Source of the DNA: Pseudomonadota bacterium
GTDB taxonomy: Bacteria > Myxococcota > Polyangia > GCA-2747355 > JACKDQ01
DNA: 8,261 nucleotides
Assembly (NCBI GenBank): GCA_030591195.1
Contig: JAUVBO010000077.1
Coordinates: 1 to 8,261, forward strand
Direction of reading: 5' to 3'
Part shown: in pieces, positions 1 through 5,335 of the stretch
Position numbering within the stretch: the first letter of the stretch is position 1
How the letters are laid out: the number at the start of each line of letters is the position of its first letter
Program-made: the position numbers and the translations under genes
Notes under the pieces: generated by a model
The model's database searches: none
Told to the model about the DNA's origin: nothing
What the model saw: the letters and a program-made list of their open reading frames with translations, nothing else

Positions 1-653
1 TCGTCTCGCGACCAGCCGAAGAAGAAGAACAGCGCCGCGCCGCTGAAGAGCAGCAGGTTGAAGACGAGCAGCGAGACCCAGAGCCAGGTGCGCCGCTTGG
101 CCGGTGGGGCCGCCGCCGCTGCTACCGCGAGGGCGGGTCTTGCTACCGGTGGCGCGACAGCCACGGGCGTGGGGGTCGCTACCGGTGGCGCTGGAGCCGG
201 GGCCGCTGCTGCCGGGGCCGCTGCTGCCGGGGCCGGGGCCGGAGCCGGAGCCGGAGCCGCCAGAGACGTGTTCTCGACCTTGCCGCCGCAGCCGCCGCAG
301 AACAGGGCGTCGCCCGCCAGGGCCTGGCCGCAGTGGGGGCAGCCCCTGGTGACCAGCCGCGCGTCCTCGAACTCGAGCTCGGTCTCGCCGATCTTGATCC
401 GGTCGCCGTGGCCGAGCAGCCGGGTGGCGACGGGCTGGCCGTTGACGCTCACGCCGTTGGCGCTGCCGAGGTCCTCGAGCACTGGGCCCTGGTCGCCGAC
501 GGTGATCCGCGCGTGGTGGCGGGACCACTGGGGGTCGTCGACGACCAAGGTGTTGCCAGGCTCGCGCCCGATGGTCAGCCCGGTCGGGCCGATGCGGGCT
601 TCCCTGCCCACCTGCGCCGCGTCGGCGGCGCTGACGATTTTCACCCAGGACAT
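1..653 (-). CDS. FHA domain / zinc-ribbon / membrane-anchored protein, partial (3' end beyond window)
   Basis: Reading the minus strand from the ATG at 653 gives 217 codons open to the window edge. Residues about 20-98 form a forkhead-associated (FHA) domain, with GRE at 29-31, N34, the SRHHARI block at 44-50 and NGVSVNG at 66-72. FHA domains bind phosphothreonine and act in Ser/Thr-kinase signalling, so this is probably a cytoplasmic phosphopeptide reader. Next comes a small zinc ribbon with two CxxC pairs (C105/C108 and C119/C122), an Ala/Pro-rich linker (about 131-186), a KRR stop-transfer cluster and one hydrophobic helix (about 190-213). The C-terminal part, probably periplasmic, is missing. 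A GAGGG ribosome site lies 8 bases before the ATG. The ATG at 667 is out of frame. The partner kinase is not in the window and the exact role is unknown. Confidence 0.9.
   Translation of the reverse strand, partial: MSWVKIVSAADAAQVGREARIGPTGLTIGREPGNTLVVDDPQWSRHHARITVGDQGPVLEDLGSANGVSVNGQPVATRLLGHGDRIKIGETELEFEDARLVTRGCPHCGQALAGDALFCGGCGGKVENTSLAAPAPAPAPAPAAAAPAAAAPAPAPPVATPTPVAVAPPVARPALAVAAAAAPPAKRRTWLWVSLLVFNLLLFSGAALFFFFGWSRD
199..258. repeat. In-frame GC-rich tandem repeats encoding the Ala/Pro linker of the FHA protein
   Basis: Two perfect 15-bp copies (GGGGCCGCTGCTGCC at 199-213 and 214-228) are followed by five 6-bp units (two GGGGCC, three GGAGCC; 229-258). A 14-bp direct repeat, GCTACCGGTGGCGC, lies just beyond at 142-155 and 178-191, 36 bp apart. 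All periods are multiples of three, so gain or loss of units would change linker length without breaking the frame. Confidence 0.85.
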
Positions 654-735
654 CACGGTACCCTCATGGGCGCTAGCTTAAGCCGGGACGGCGCGACGCG
701 CACCACCGACCTGCTCGCCCGCACCTGGCGGCCTG

Positions 736-752
736 CCTCGACTATATCGAGG
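736..752. promoter_or_regulatory. 17-bp inverted repeat, candidate operator in divergent intergenic region
   Basis: CCTCGA-CTATA-TCGAGG is a perfect 6-bp inverted repeat around a 5-base spacer, in the 166-base gap between the divergent FHA and lipoprotein genes. It directly abuts the predicted -35 box of the lipoprotein promoter. It also contains, on the minus strand, TATAGT (746-741), a -10-like hexamer that could serve the FHA gene, although no good -35 sits 17 bases from it. A bound dimeric regulator could affect both genes. A related palindrome lies at 3738-3754. No regulator is identified; the function is inferred from symmetry and position only. Confidence 0.35.
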
Positions 753-781
753 TTGACCGCGTTGGGTCCGCTCAAGATACT
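753..781 (+). promoter_or_regulatory. Predicted sigma-70-type promoter for the lipoprotein gene
   Basis: TTGACC (753-758) matches five of six bases of the -35 consensus. After a 17-base spacer, GATACT (776-781) matches four of six bases of the -10. The start codon is at 820, which would leave a leader of about 30 bases. This is the best promoter-like arrangement seen between the divergent genes, but it is a pattern match only. Confidence 0.45.
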
Positions 782-819
782 CATCGCGCGGGCCTATTTC
801 TTTTGCGGGGAGGGTAACG

Positions 820-2046
820 ATGAGCGATCGAAACCGGGGAGCGTTGGTCCTGGCGGCGCTGTCCGTCGCCGTGGCGGGGTGCGAGAAGAAGGCGACGGCG
901 CCACAGCTACCGCCGCACCAGCAGCTGCTGGTCAACACGATCCAGCTCCAGGGGGGCAGCAAGAAGCTCAAGGCGGCGAGCTCGTTCTCTGCCCGATACC
1001 AGGCCGAGCTGATGGGGATGGTGATCAACGGCACGGTCAAGCACCGGGCCGGCTCGATGCGCCTCGAGCACGTCGACAAGCTCTCCGGCAACCCGGTGGT
1101 CCAGGTGGCAGCCGATGGCAAGTGTTGGCAGAAGGTCGGCCGGGCGGTGCTGCCCTGCCACCAGGCCCTGGCCGAGCACGCGACGAGGTTTTCCCGGCTG
1201 CTCGAGGCGAGCTGGCTCTGGCCGCTCGAGGGCAGCGACCGCAAGCTCGAGGCGAAGAAGGTCGAGCTCGGCGGCAAGTCCTACGATGGCCTGGTGGTCA
1301 GCGACGCCGCGGGCGGCACCATCGGGAGCCTGGCCATCGACGCCAACAGCTCGCTGGTCGCCGGGGTGAGGCTCGAGACGACGCTGCTGGGCACCAAGGG
1401 CGAGCTGGTCGGCGTCTTCTCCGAGCCCGAGGAGCACTGCGGGGTCAAGGTGCCGACCAAGCGGGTCTACACCTTCGACAGCAAGCCCTACCTCAGCGAG
1501 AAGCTGTCCGGGATCTTCTGCGAGGCCATTGACGATCGGGTCTTCGCCCGCCCCGAGCAGGTGAAGAACGGGCTGACCGAGATCCGCCACACCTACGACA
1601 CCCCGCTGGCCTGCACCAGGCTCAAGGGCGAGCTGTCGGGGGTCAGCGCGGCGATGGACCGGGTCGTCTCCTACATGGCGGGCAAGGGCCTCGCTCCCCT
1701 TGGTGCGGCGGCGCTGGTCCACCGCAAGGGTCCGCCAAGGGTCAAGAGGCCGGCGGCCTATCTCACCGATGTCTGCTTCCCGGTGAGCAAGAAGGCCTGG
1801 GTGATGCCCAAGGCCGACTGGAAGGGCGAGTTCTTCCTCGACCAGATCGCCGGCGACGAGGTGCTCGCCGCCTTCGGTGTCGGGCCGCTGAAGAAGACAT
1901 CGGTGGAGCTGCCGCGGCTGCTGTACGCCGAGGCGAAGAAGCAGGGTCGCAAGCCGTCCGGCGCGATGACCCAGCGGGTCTACATGCGCCCGGCCGACTT
2001 TCCCGCCGAGCAGCTCATCACCGAGATGCACCTGCCGCTGGATTGA
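820..2046 (+). CDS. Exported lipoprotein with GyrI-like small-molecule-binding C-terminal domain
   Basis: This 408-residue protein starts at an ATG with a strong GGAGG ribosome site 6 bases upstream. It opens with a short basic segment, a hydrophobic core and the lipobox VAGC, so the mature protein should be lipidated on Cys21 and sit in the periplasm or on the outer membrane. Residues about 35-235 are hydrophilic with a likely beta-rich middle section that loosely recalls the LolA-type lipoprotein-carrier fold; I am unsure of that part. Residues about 250-408 have the layout of the GyrI-like / AraC effector-binding domain: an opening strand near 252-268, an aspartate and a CFPV stretch near 317-322, the GDEVLAAF segment near 345, and closing RVYMRP (385-390) and ITEMHLPLD (400-408). 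Such domains bind hydrophobic or cationic small molecules, usually in the cytoplasm. The ligand is unknown. It stands alone as a transcription unit, convergent with the YchJ-family gene. Confidence 0.85.
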   Translation: MSDRNRGALVLAALSVAVAGCEKKATAPQLPPHQQLLVNTIQLQGGSKKLKAASSFSARYQAELMGMVINGTVKHRAGSMRLEHVDKLSGNPVVQVAADGKCWQKVGRAVLPCHQALAEHATRFSRLLEASWLWPLEGSDRKLEAKKVELGGKSYDGLVVSDAAGGTIGSLAIDANSSLVAGVRLETTLLGTKGELVGVFSEPEEHCGVKVPTKRVYTFDSKPYLSEKLSGIFCEAIDDRVFARPEQVKNGLTEIRHTYDTPLACTRLKGELSGVSAAMDRVVSYMAGKGLAPLGAAALVHRKGPPRVKRPAAYLTDVCFPVSKKAWVMPKADWKGEFFLDQIAGDEVLAAFGVGPLKKTSVELPRLLYAEAKKQGRKPSGAMTQRVYMRPADFPAEQLITEMHLPLD

Positions 2047-2094
2047 TCGATTGAACGAGCCACAGCCGCGGCCGCGTCACGGGTCGGGGCGCAC
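2047..2094. other. Convergent intergenic gap, no clear terminator
   Basis: These 48 bases separate the convergent lipoprotein and YchJ-family genes. A 10-bp palindrome, CGCGGCCGCG, is present, but there is no stem-loop followed by a T-run on either strand. Termination, if it occurs here, would have to be rho-dependent or lie within the genes. Confidence 0.5.
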
Positions 2095-2574
2095 TCAGCC
2101 GCTGCCGCAGCAGCGCTTGTGCTTGCGGCCGCTGCCGCAGGGGCAGGGCTGATTGCGGCCCACGCGGCCGCCCTTGCTCGCCCGGGGGCTGTCGCCGTCG
2201 ACGTAGACCCAGCGGCCGTCGTCGAGCCTGCGGAAGCGCGAGCGCTCGTGGTGGGCCGAGAGCTCGCCGTCGATGCTGTAGCTGGCGATGAACTCGACGA
2301 TGCCGGCGCTGTCCTCTGGGCCGCCGCCCTCCACCGAGACCACCCGCAGCCCCTGCCAGCGGCGCGCCGGTCCCGCCTCGCCGCGGCCTCGCGGTTGAAG
2401 CTGTCCCCTGGTCTTCGGATCCTGGGTCGCCGCGAGGTAGTCGATGGCCTGCATGACGTGGGCCGTGTAGCGCGAGCGCATCAGCTGCTCGGCGGTCTGC
2501 GCTCGTTGCTCACCCGCGATCAGCGGGCCGCAGCACTCGGCGATGCTGGCCGATTTTCCGCAGATACAGCCCAC
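2095..2574 (-). CDS. ychJ: YchJ-family SEC-C motif protein (UPF0225)
   Basis: The 159-residue product matches the Escherichia coli YchJ family (about 152 residues) over its whole length. It has an N-terminal cysteine cluster (C3, C5, C14, C15), the family signature EQLMRSRYTAHVMQ (29-42) followed by YL, a central ERSRF block (110-114), W122 and Y124, and a C-terminal SEC-C motif, CPCGSGRKHKRCC (144-156). SEC-C motifs bind zinc and also occur in SecA; YchJ itself has no firmly established role. I chose the GTG at 2574 because the family begins almost at the first cysteine and GAAGG lies about 7 bases upstream. A TTG at 2637 would add 21 non-conserved residues and has no ribosome site. The gene follows the metzincin-like gene on the same strand with a gap of about 100 bases, so co-transcription is possible but not shown. 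Confidence 0.9.
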   Translation of the reverse strand: MGCICGKSASIAECCGPLIAGEQRAQTAEQLMRSRYTAHVMQAIDYLAATQDPKTRGQLQPRGRGEAGPARRWQGLRVVSVEGGGPEDSAGIVEFIASYSIDGELSAHHERSRFRRLDDGRWVYVDGDSPRASKGGRVGRNQPCPCGSGRKHKRCCGSG

Positions 2575-2590
2575 ATCGCCCCCTTCGCCT

Positions 2591-2610
2591 GCCTGTTGAC
2601 CGCCTGTTGA
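2591..2610. repeat. Short direct repeat upstream of the YchJ-family start
   Basis: GCCTGTTGA occurs at 2591-2599 and again at 2602-2610, 11 bases apart, which is about one helical turn. If translation starts at 2574, both copies lie in the untranslated region 17 to 36 bases upstream of the start. They could be a tandem protein-binding site or chance. Confidence 0.3.
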
Positions 2611-2673
2611 TACCGTGGTGGAGGAGAGGGGGCTCAACAGAGGTAAGAGCTGGTAAATACAGCAAGTTTCCAG

Positions 2674-3714
2674 TTACTGCGCCCCCCCACGCGACCCTGT
2701 GGGTAGGCGTCGTCGTCGGAGTAGGGCGAGCAGACCGAGCAGGAGCAAGATGCCCTGGTCGGCGCGCAGGACGTGGCTGATGCTGCAGCAGCCATCGTCG
2801 CCGGCACCGCCCGTCGTGGCTGGGGCATCACCGGGCGGCGGGCCCTGGTCCGCGGCCCCGTCGTCGCCGTCGACCGTGGTGCCGACGTCGGGGATTGGGC
2901 CGATATCAGCGACCGGGGGGGCGTCGGCAGCTGGTCCGGCGTCGGCCGGTGGCGCTGCGTCAGGCGTCGGGCCGTCCGCGCCGCCATCGGCGACGCCGAT
3001 GTCCGGCACCGGTCCGGCGTCGACGCTGGGGTCCCACAGCTCACATGGCGTGAGCTTGATCGGCGGGGCGCAGCCCGGGTCGGCCTTGAAGTAGGTCGCC
3101 CGGGCGGCGGCCACGTGCTCGGCGGTCAGCGTCCGCTTGACCTCGTTCGGCTGGAAGCCGATGCTGCCCTGGTCCGGGTCGTTGCCGACGAAGAAGCCGA
3201 TGGCGCCCGGGATCATCCAGGTCAGAGCGGTCTGGATGTCGTAGGCCTTCGGCCCCCCGCCCACGGTCCAGCCCCAGTCGATGGCGTTGCCACCGAGCGA
3301 AGCCTTGGTCATCTCGCCGGTGGCCAGCGAGGTGATGCCGCCGTAGTACCAGTAGTAGGAGCTCGAGCCGTGGGGCCAGCTGGTGGCGTCGTTGCCCCAG
3401 TAGACATTGATCGTCCCGGGCACCTCGCCGAAGGCCGTCGATGGCCCGGCGTACTGGAACTGCAACGTGGTGCACGGCAGCTCCCAGCTCTTGAACGCCG
3501 CCTGCACCGCGGCGATCGCCGCGGCCTGGTCCGCGGCGGGCAGGCGCGAGGCGTTGATGTGGTACTTGATCGGCGAGGCGAGCCACTTCAGCGGCACGCC
3601 GCTACCGTCGAAGTGAGCGTCGAAGTGACAGAGCGCCGCGACCGCCGACCGCGGTGCGGCCAGGACCAGGACGGCGATGACGGCGATGACGAAGGTCTTG
3701 GCCCGGTGAATCAT
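2674..3714 (-). CDS. Exported matrixin/metzincin-like protein with degenerate active site and MYXO-CTERM-like tail
   Basis: This is a 346-residue protein from an ATG with a GAGGGGAG ribosome site about 6 bases upstream; the frame extends further upstream to 3825, but only this ATG places a signal peptide (residues 1-26, cut near AVA) at the N-terminus. Residues about 45-212 follow the matrixin pattern: an IKYHIN strand (49-54), a helix ending FKSW (84-87), INVYW (102-106), GNAIDWGW (142-149), then YDIQTALT leading into the place of the zinc motif, and RTLTAEHVAAARATYF (194-209), which resembles the helix that closes metzincin domains. The expected HExxHxxGxxH is instead WMIPGAIGFFV (166-176) and the Met-turn is SIGF (184-187). 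Residues 230-300 are a Pro/Asp/Ala/Gly linker. The tail has CC (309-310), a leucine-rich membrane segment (321-332) and RRRR (333-336), resembling MYXO-CTERM surface-sorting signals. It is probably a cell-surface binding protein rather than a protease. Confidence 0.85.
   Translation of the reverse strand: MIHRAKTFVIAVIAVLVLAAPRSAVAALCHFDAHFDGSGVPLKWLASPIKYHINASRLPAADQAAAIAAVQAAFKSWELPCTTLQFQYAGPSTAFGEVPGTINVYWGNDATSWPHGSSSYYWYYGGITSLATGEMTKASLGGNAIDWGWTVGGGPKAYDIQTALTWMIPGAIGFFVGNDPDQGSIGFQPNEVKRTLTAEHVAAARATYFKADPGCAPPIKLTPCELWDPSVDAGPVPDIGVADGGADGPTPDAAPPADAGPAADAPPVADIGPIPDVGTTVDGDDGAADQGPPPGDAPATTGGAGDDGCCSISHVLRADQGILLLLGLLALLRRRRLPTGSRGGAQ
3187..3219 (-). other. Degenerate zinc-binding site of the metzincin-like protein
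   Basis: These 11 codons read WMIPGAIGFFV where the matrixin family has HExxHxxGxxH. The isoleucine, alanine and central glycine that commonly accompany the motif remain, but the three zinc-ligand histidines and the catalytic glutamate are W, G, V and M. The other two frames on this strand give no HExxH here, so a local frameshift does not explain the loss. Confidence 0.75.
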
Positions 3715-3737
3715 CTGGAGCTCCCCTCTGCGCGATC

Positions 3738-3754
3738 CCGCGACTCGATCGCGG
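3738..3754. promoter_or_regulatory. 17-bp inverted repeat, candidate operator between divergent genes
   Basis: CCGCGA-CTCGA-TCGCGG is a perfect 6-bp inverted repeat with a 5-base spacer in the 91-base gap between the divergent metzincin-like gene (start 3714) and membrane protein gene (start 3806). It matches the palindrome at 736-752 at 13 of 17 positions and has the same geometry. It lies 24 to 40 bases upstream of the metzincin-like start codon, a position suited to control of that gene. No clear -35/-10 pair was seen in this gap on either strand; TAGACT (3793-3798) and, on the minus strand, TAGAGT are weak -10 candidates only. Confidence 0.35.
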
Positions 3755-3805
3755 TCGACTCTACGCGTTTTCTCCCACGAGCGGGCTGAGGATAGACTAG
3801 CGGTT

Positions 3806-4486
3806 GTGAGCAAAGCGAAGTTCACTGCGGCCGCCGCCGATGTTCGGCGAGGCCTGCGGCTGCTGCTGTGGGGCTGGCTCGGGGTCTGGGTGCTCTGCCT
3901 GGCGACGGCGCCGCTGGCGCCCGAGATGGTCGGTCGGTTCAGCGGCGCGCCGATCGAGATCCGGCGCTGGATGTCGCTCTACAACACCGTCGTGCTCGTG
4001 GCGCACCTCGCGGCGCTGCTGCCGCTGGCGGTGGGACTGCTGCGCGCCCGACACCAGGGCGTGGGGGTGACCAGCTGGGTCCACCGCGGGGCGCTGCTCT
4101 GCCTCGCCGTCGCGGTCGTCACCAGCCTCGGCATGCTGCTCTTTCCGCTGCTGGTCGGCTCCGGGCCCTGGCCCGCCGCCTCGCTCGAGGTGGCGGCGCT
4201 CCGGCTGCTGAGCTTCTCGCCCAGCGTGGCTCGCGCGGGCGCCTTCGCGCTGCTGGTGCTGGGCATGGCCCGCTGGCGGGATCTGCCCCCAGTGCCGTGG
4301 CACTGGGCCCTGGTCGCCGTGGCCTGGGCCGACCTCGTCCTGTCGGTGTTGCGCTGGGTCACCGTGAGCCACGCGGTGATCGCCCGGCTGCACCCGCTGT
4401 ACGATCATCCCTGGTGGCTCGGCGTCTGGTCGGTGGCGGCGCTGCTCTTCGCCCTCCGCCTGCGTCGGATGCTGCCGTCCCGCTGA
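3806..4486 (+). CDS. Polytopic inner-membrane protein of unknown function
   Basis: I do not recognise this 226-residue protein. It has about six hydrophobic segments, near 16-37, 56-80, 94-117, 140-155, 165-186 and 204-221. A basic N-terminus (K3, K5, R14, R15, R18) and a basic C-terminus (RLRRMLPSR) suggest both ends are cytoplasmic. Several histidines sit at or near membrane boundaries (H67, H93, H166, H189, H201), but there is no convincing haem-binding or catalytic motif. Translation starts at a GTG with only a distant GAGG (about 14 bases upstream), so initiation may be weak; no other in-frame start keeps the first membrane segment. The gene leads a rightward run: the next gene begins 44 bases after its stop. 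A cell-envelope role is inferred from that company only. Confidence 0.75.
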   Translation: MSKAKFTAAAADVRRGLRLLLWGWLGVWVLCLATAPLAPEMVGRFSGAPIEIRRWMSLYNTVVLVAHLAALLPLAVGLLRARHQGVGVTSWVHRGALLCLAVAVVTSLGMLLFPLLVGSGPWPAASLEVAALRLLSFSPSVARAGAFALLVLGMARWRDLPPVPWHWALVAVAWADLVLSVLRWVTVSHAVIARLHPLYDHPWWLGVWSVAALLFALRLRRMLPSR

Positions 4487-4530
4487 CGAACAGCCGGCCG
4501 TCTGCCGCAGGGGTGGTATCATCGGTGACG

Positions 4531-5319
4531 ATGCCTGTGCGCCGTCGTCACCTGCCGTGGTTGCTGCTCTCGCTGGCTCTGGTCGGCCTGGCCCGGCCAG
4601 CGGCCGCTGGCGACGATGACACCGTCGTGCTGCAGATCGGCTGGGACGTCAACGCCTACCGTTTCACCGGCCTGTTTCAGCTCGGGCTGCACACCACCGA
4701 GACCGGCGAGGCGTTGACGGTGCTCCAGGCGGCCTTGTGGCGCAACCGTACCGAGTCCTTCGCCGGGCTGCTGCAGCTCGCGCCGGTCAACGAGGCCAAT
4801 GAGTTCTACGGGCTGGTGCAGCTCGGCGCGTTCAACCGCATCGATCGCGAGATGATCGCCCTCGGTCAGCTGGGCCTCTACAACGTGGTCGATCGCCGCT
4901 GGCTCTACCTCGGCCTGCAAGCGGGGGTGGTCAACCGGCTCGGCGAGCGGGCGCGGATGGCCGGGATCGGTCAGCTGGGGCTGTTCAACCAGGTCGAGCG
5001 GCGGATGTACGGCCTGTTTCAGCTCGGGGCGATCAACTGGAACGAGGACGCCCGGGTCGGCGTGCTGATCCAGGCCTCGCTCTACAACCTCGTCGACGAC
5101 TTCGCCGGCTTGTTTCAGGTCGGCGCGGTGAATCATGTCGAGGGCGAGGCCTACGCCGCCCAGCTCGGCGTGGTCAACCTCGCCCGCCGGATCACCGGCG
5201 TGCAGATCGGTCTGGTCAACGTCGCCCGCCGGCTCCACGGTGTGCAGATCGGCCTGATCAACTTCGCGCGCTTCGGCGGCTTGCTCCCGGTGGCGCCGCT
5301 GGTCAACGTCGGCTGGTAG
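4531..5319 (+). CDS. Exported repeat protein resembling LA_2272-type surface repeat proteins
   Basis: This 262-residue protein has a signal peptide (1-26, basic start then WLLLSLALVGL, cut near AAA). The rest is about fourteen tandem repeats of 15-18 residues with the core pattern G-hydrophobic-x-Q-hydrophobic-G-x-x-N, for example GLVQLGAFN (94-102), GLFQLGAIN (161-169), GVQIGLVN (223-230) and GVQIGLIN (237-244). The last copies are the most regular, and the chain ends LVNVGW. The GVQIGLxN unit recalls the LA_2272 surface repeat proteins described from Leptospira. Each unit looks like one beta strand plus a turn, fitting a beta-solenoid or an outer-membrane barrel; a terminal aromatic residue is typical of barrels. 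The ATG at 4531 is chosen. A GTG two codons earlier (4525) has a better-placed AGGGGTGG and is a real alternative. Function is unknown; the next gene starts 16 bases after the stop. Confidence 0.85.
   Translation: MPVRRRHLPWLLLSLALVGLARPAAAGDDDTVVLQIGWDVNAYRFTGLFQLGLHTTETGEALTVLQAALWRNRTESFAGLLQLAPVNEANEFYGLVQLGAFNRIDREMIALGQLGLYNVVDRRWLYLGLQAGVVNRLGERARMAGIGQLGLFNQVERRMYGLFQLGAINWNEDARVGVLIQASLYNLVDDFAGLFQVGAVNHVEGEAYAAQLGVVNLARRITGVQIGLVNVARRLHGVQIGLINFARFGGLLPVAPLVNVGW
4627..5316 (+). repeat. Tandem protein-repeat region (about 14 units, G-x-x-Q-x-G-x-x-N)
   Basis: Units of about 45-54 bases encode the repeated Q-[LIV]-G-x-x-N core. They are conserved at protein level but diverged in DNA, except the last copies (about 5190-5270), where GGCGTGCAGATCGG and GGTGTGCAGATCGG are nearly identical. 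This suggests an old expansion with more recent duplication or homogenisation at the 3' end. Confidence 0.75.
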
Positions 5320-5335
5320 CGGTGGCGATCCGGCG

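Noticed and set aside
199..258. GC-rich tandem repeats considered as a CRISPR array or intergenic satellite
   Set aside because: Units are 6 and 15 bases without spacers and encode an in-frame Ala/Pro linker of the FHA protein.
333..1532. Plus-strand open frame of 399 codons spanning the divergent intergenic region
   Set aside because: It crosses the antisense of the FHA gene and a different frame of the lipoprotein gene; composition is shadow-like and there is no ribosome site.
907..2031. Long minus-strand open frame (374 codons) opposite the lipoprotein gene
   Set aside because: It lies fully antisense to a gene with signal peptide, ribosome site and domain signals; its translation is rich in Arg, Leu, Gly and His with no motif, as expected for a shadow frame in GC-rich DNA.
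2067..2076. CGCGGCCGCG palindrome considered as a terminator between convergent genes
   Set aside because: The palindrome is only 10 bases with no loop and no T-run on either side; common in GC-rich DNA.
2632..2637. TTGAGC as a -35 box with TATCAA as -10 for the YchJ-family gene
   Set aside because: The spacer is 19 bases and both hexamers match only four of six bases; too weak to annotate.
2773..3789. Plus-strand open frame of 338 codons opposite the metzincin-like gene
   Set aside because: Low-complexity Arg/Gly/Val/Asp composition with no motif or ribosome site; the minus-strand product has a signal peptide and family pattern.
3715..3825. Upstream extension of the metzincin-like protein to 3825
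   Set aside because: It would bury the signal peptide behind 37 residues and overlap the divergent gene; the ATG at 3714 has a strong ribosome site.
3868..4530. Upstream in-frame extension of the repeat protein
   Set aside because: The added 221 residues are an Arg/Ala/Gly-rich shadow of the membrane protein gene; a proper signal peptide starts at 4531.
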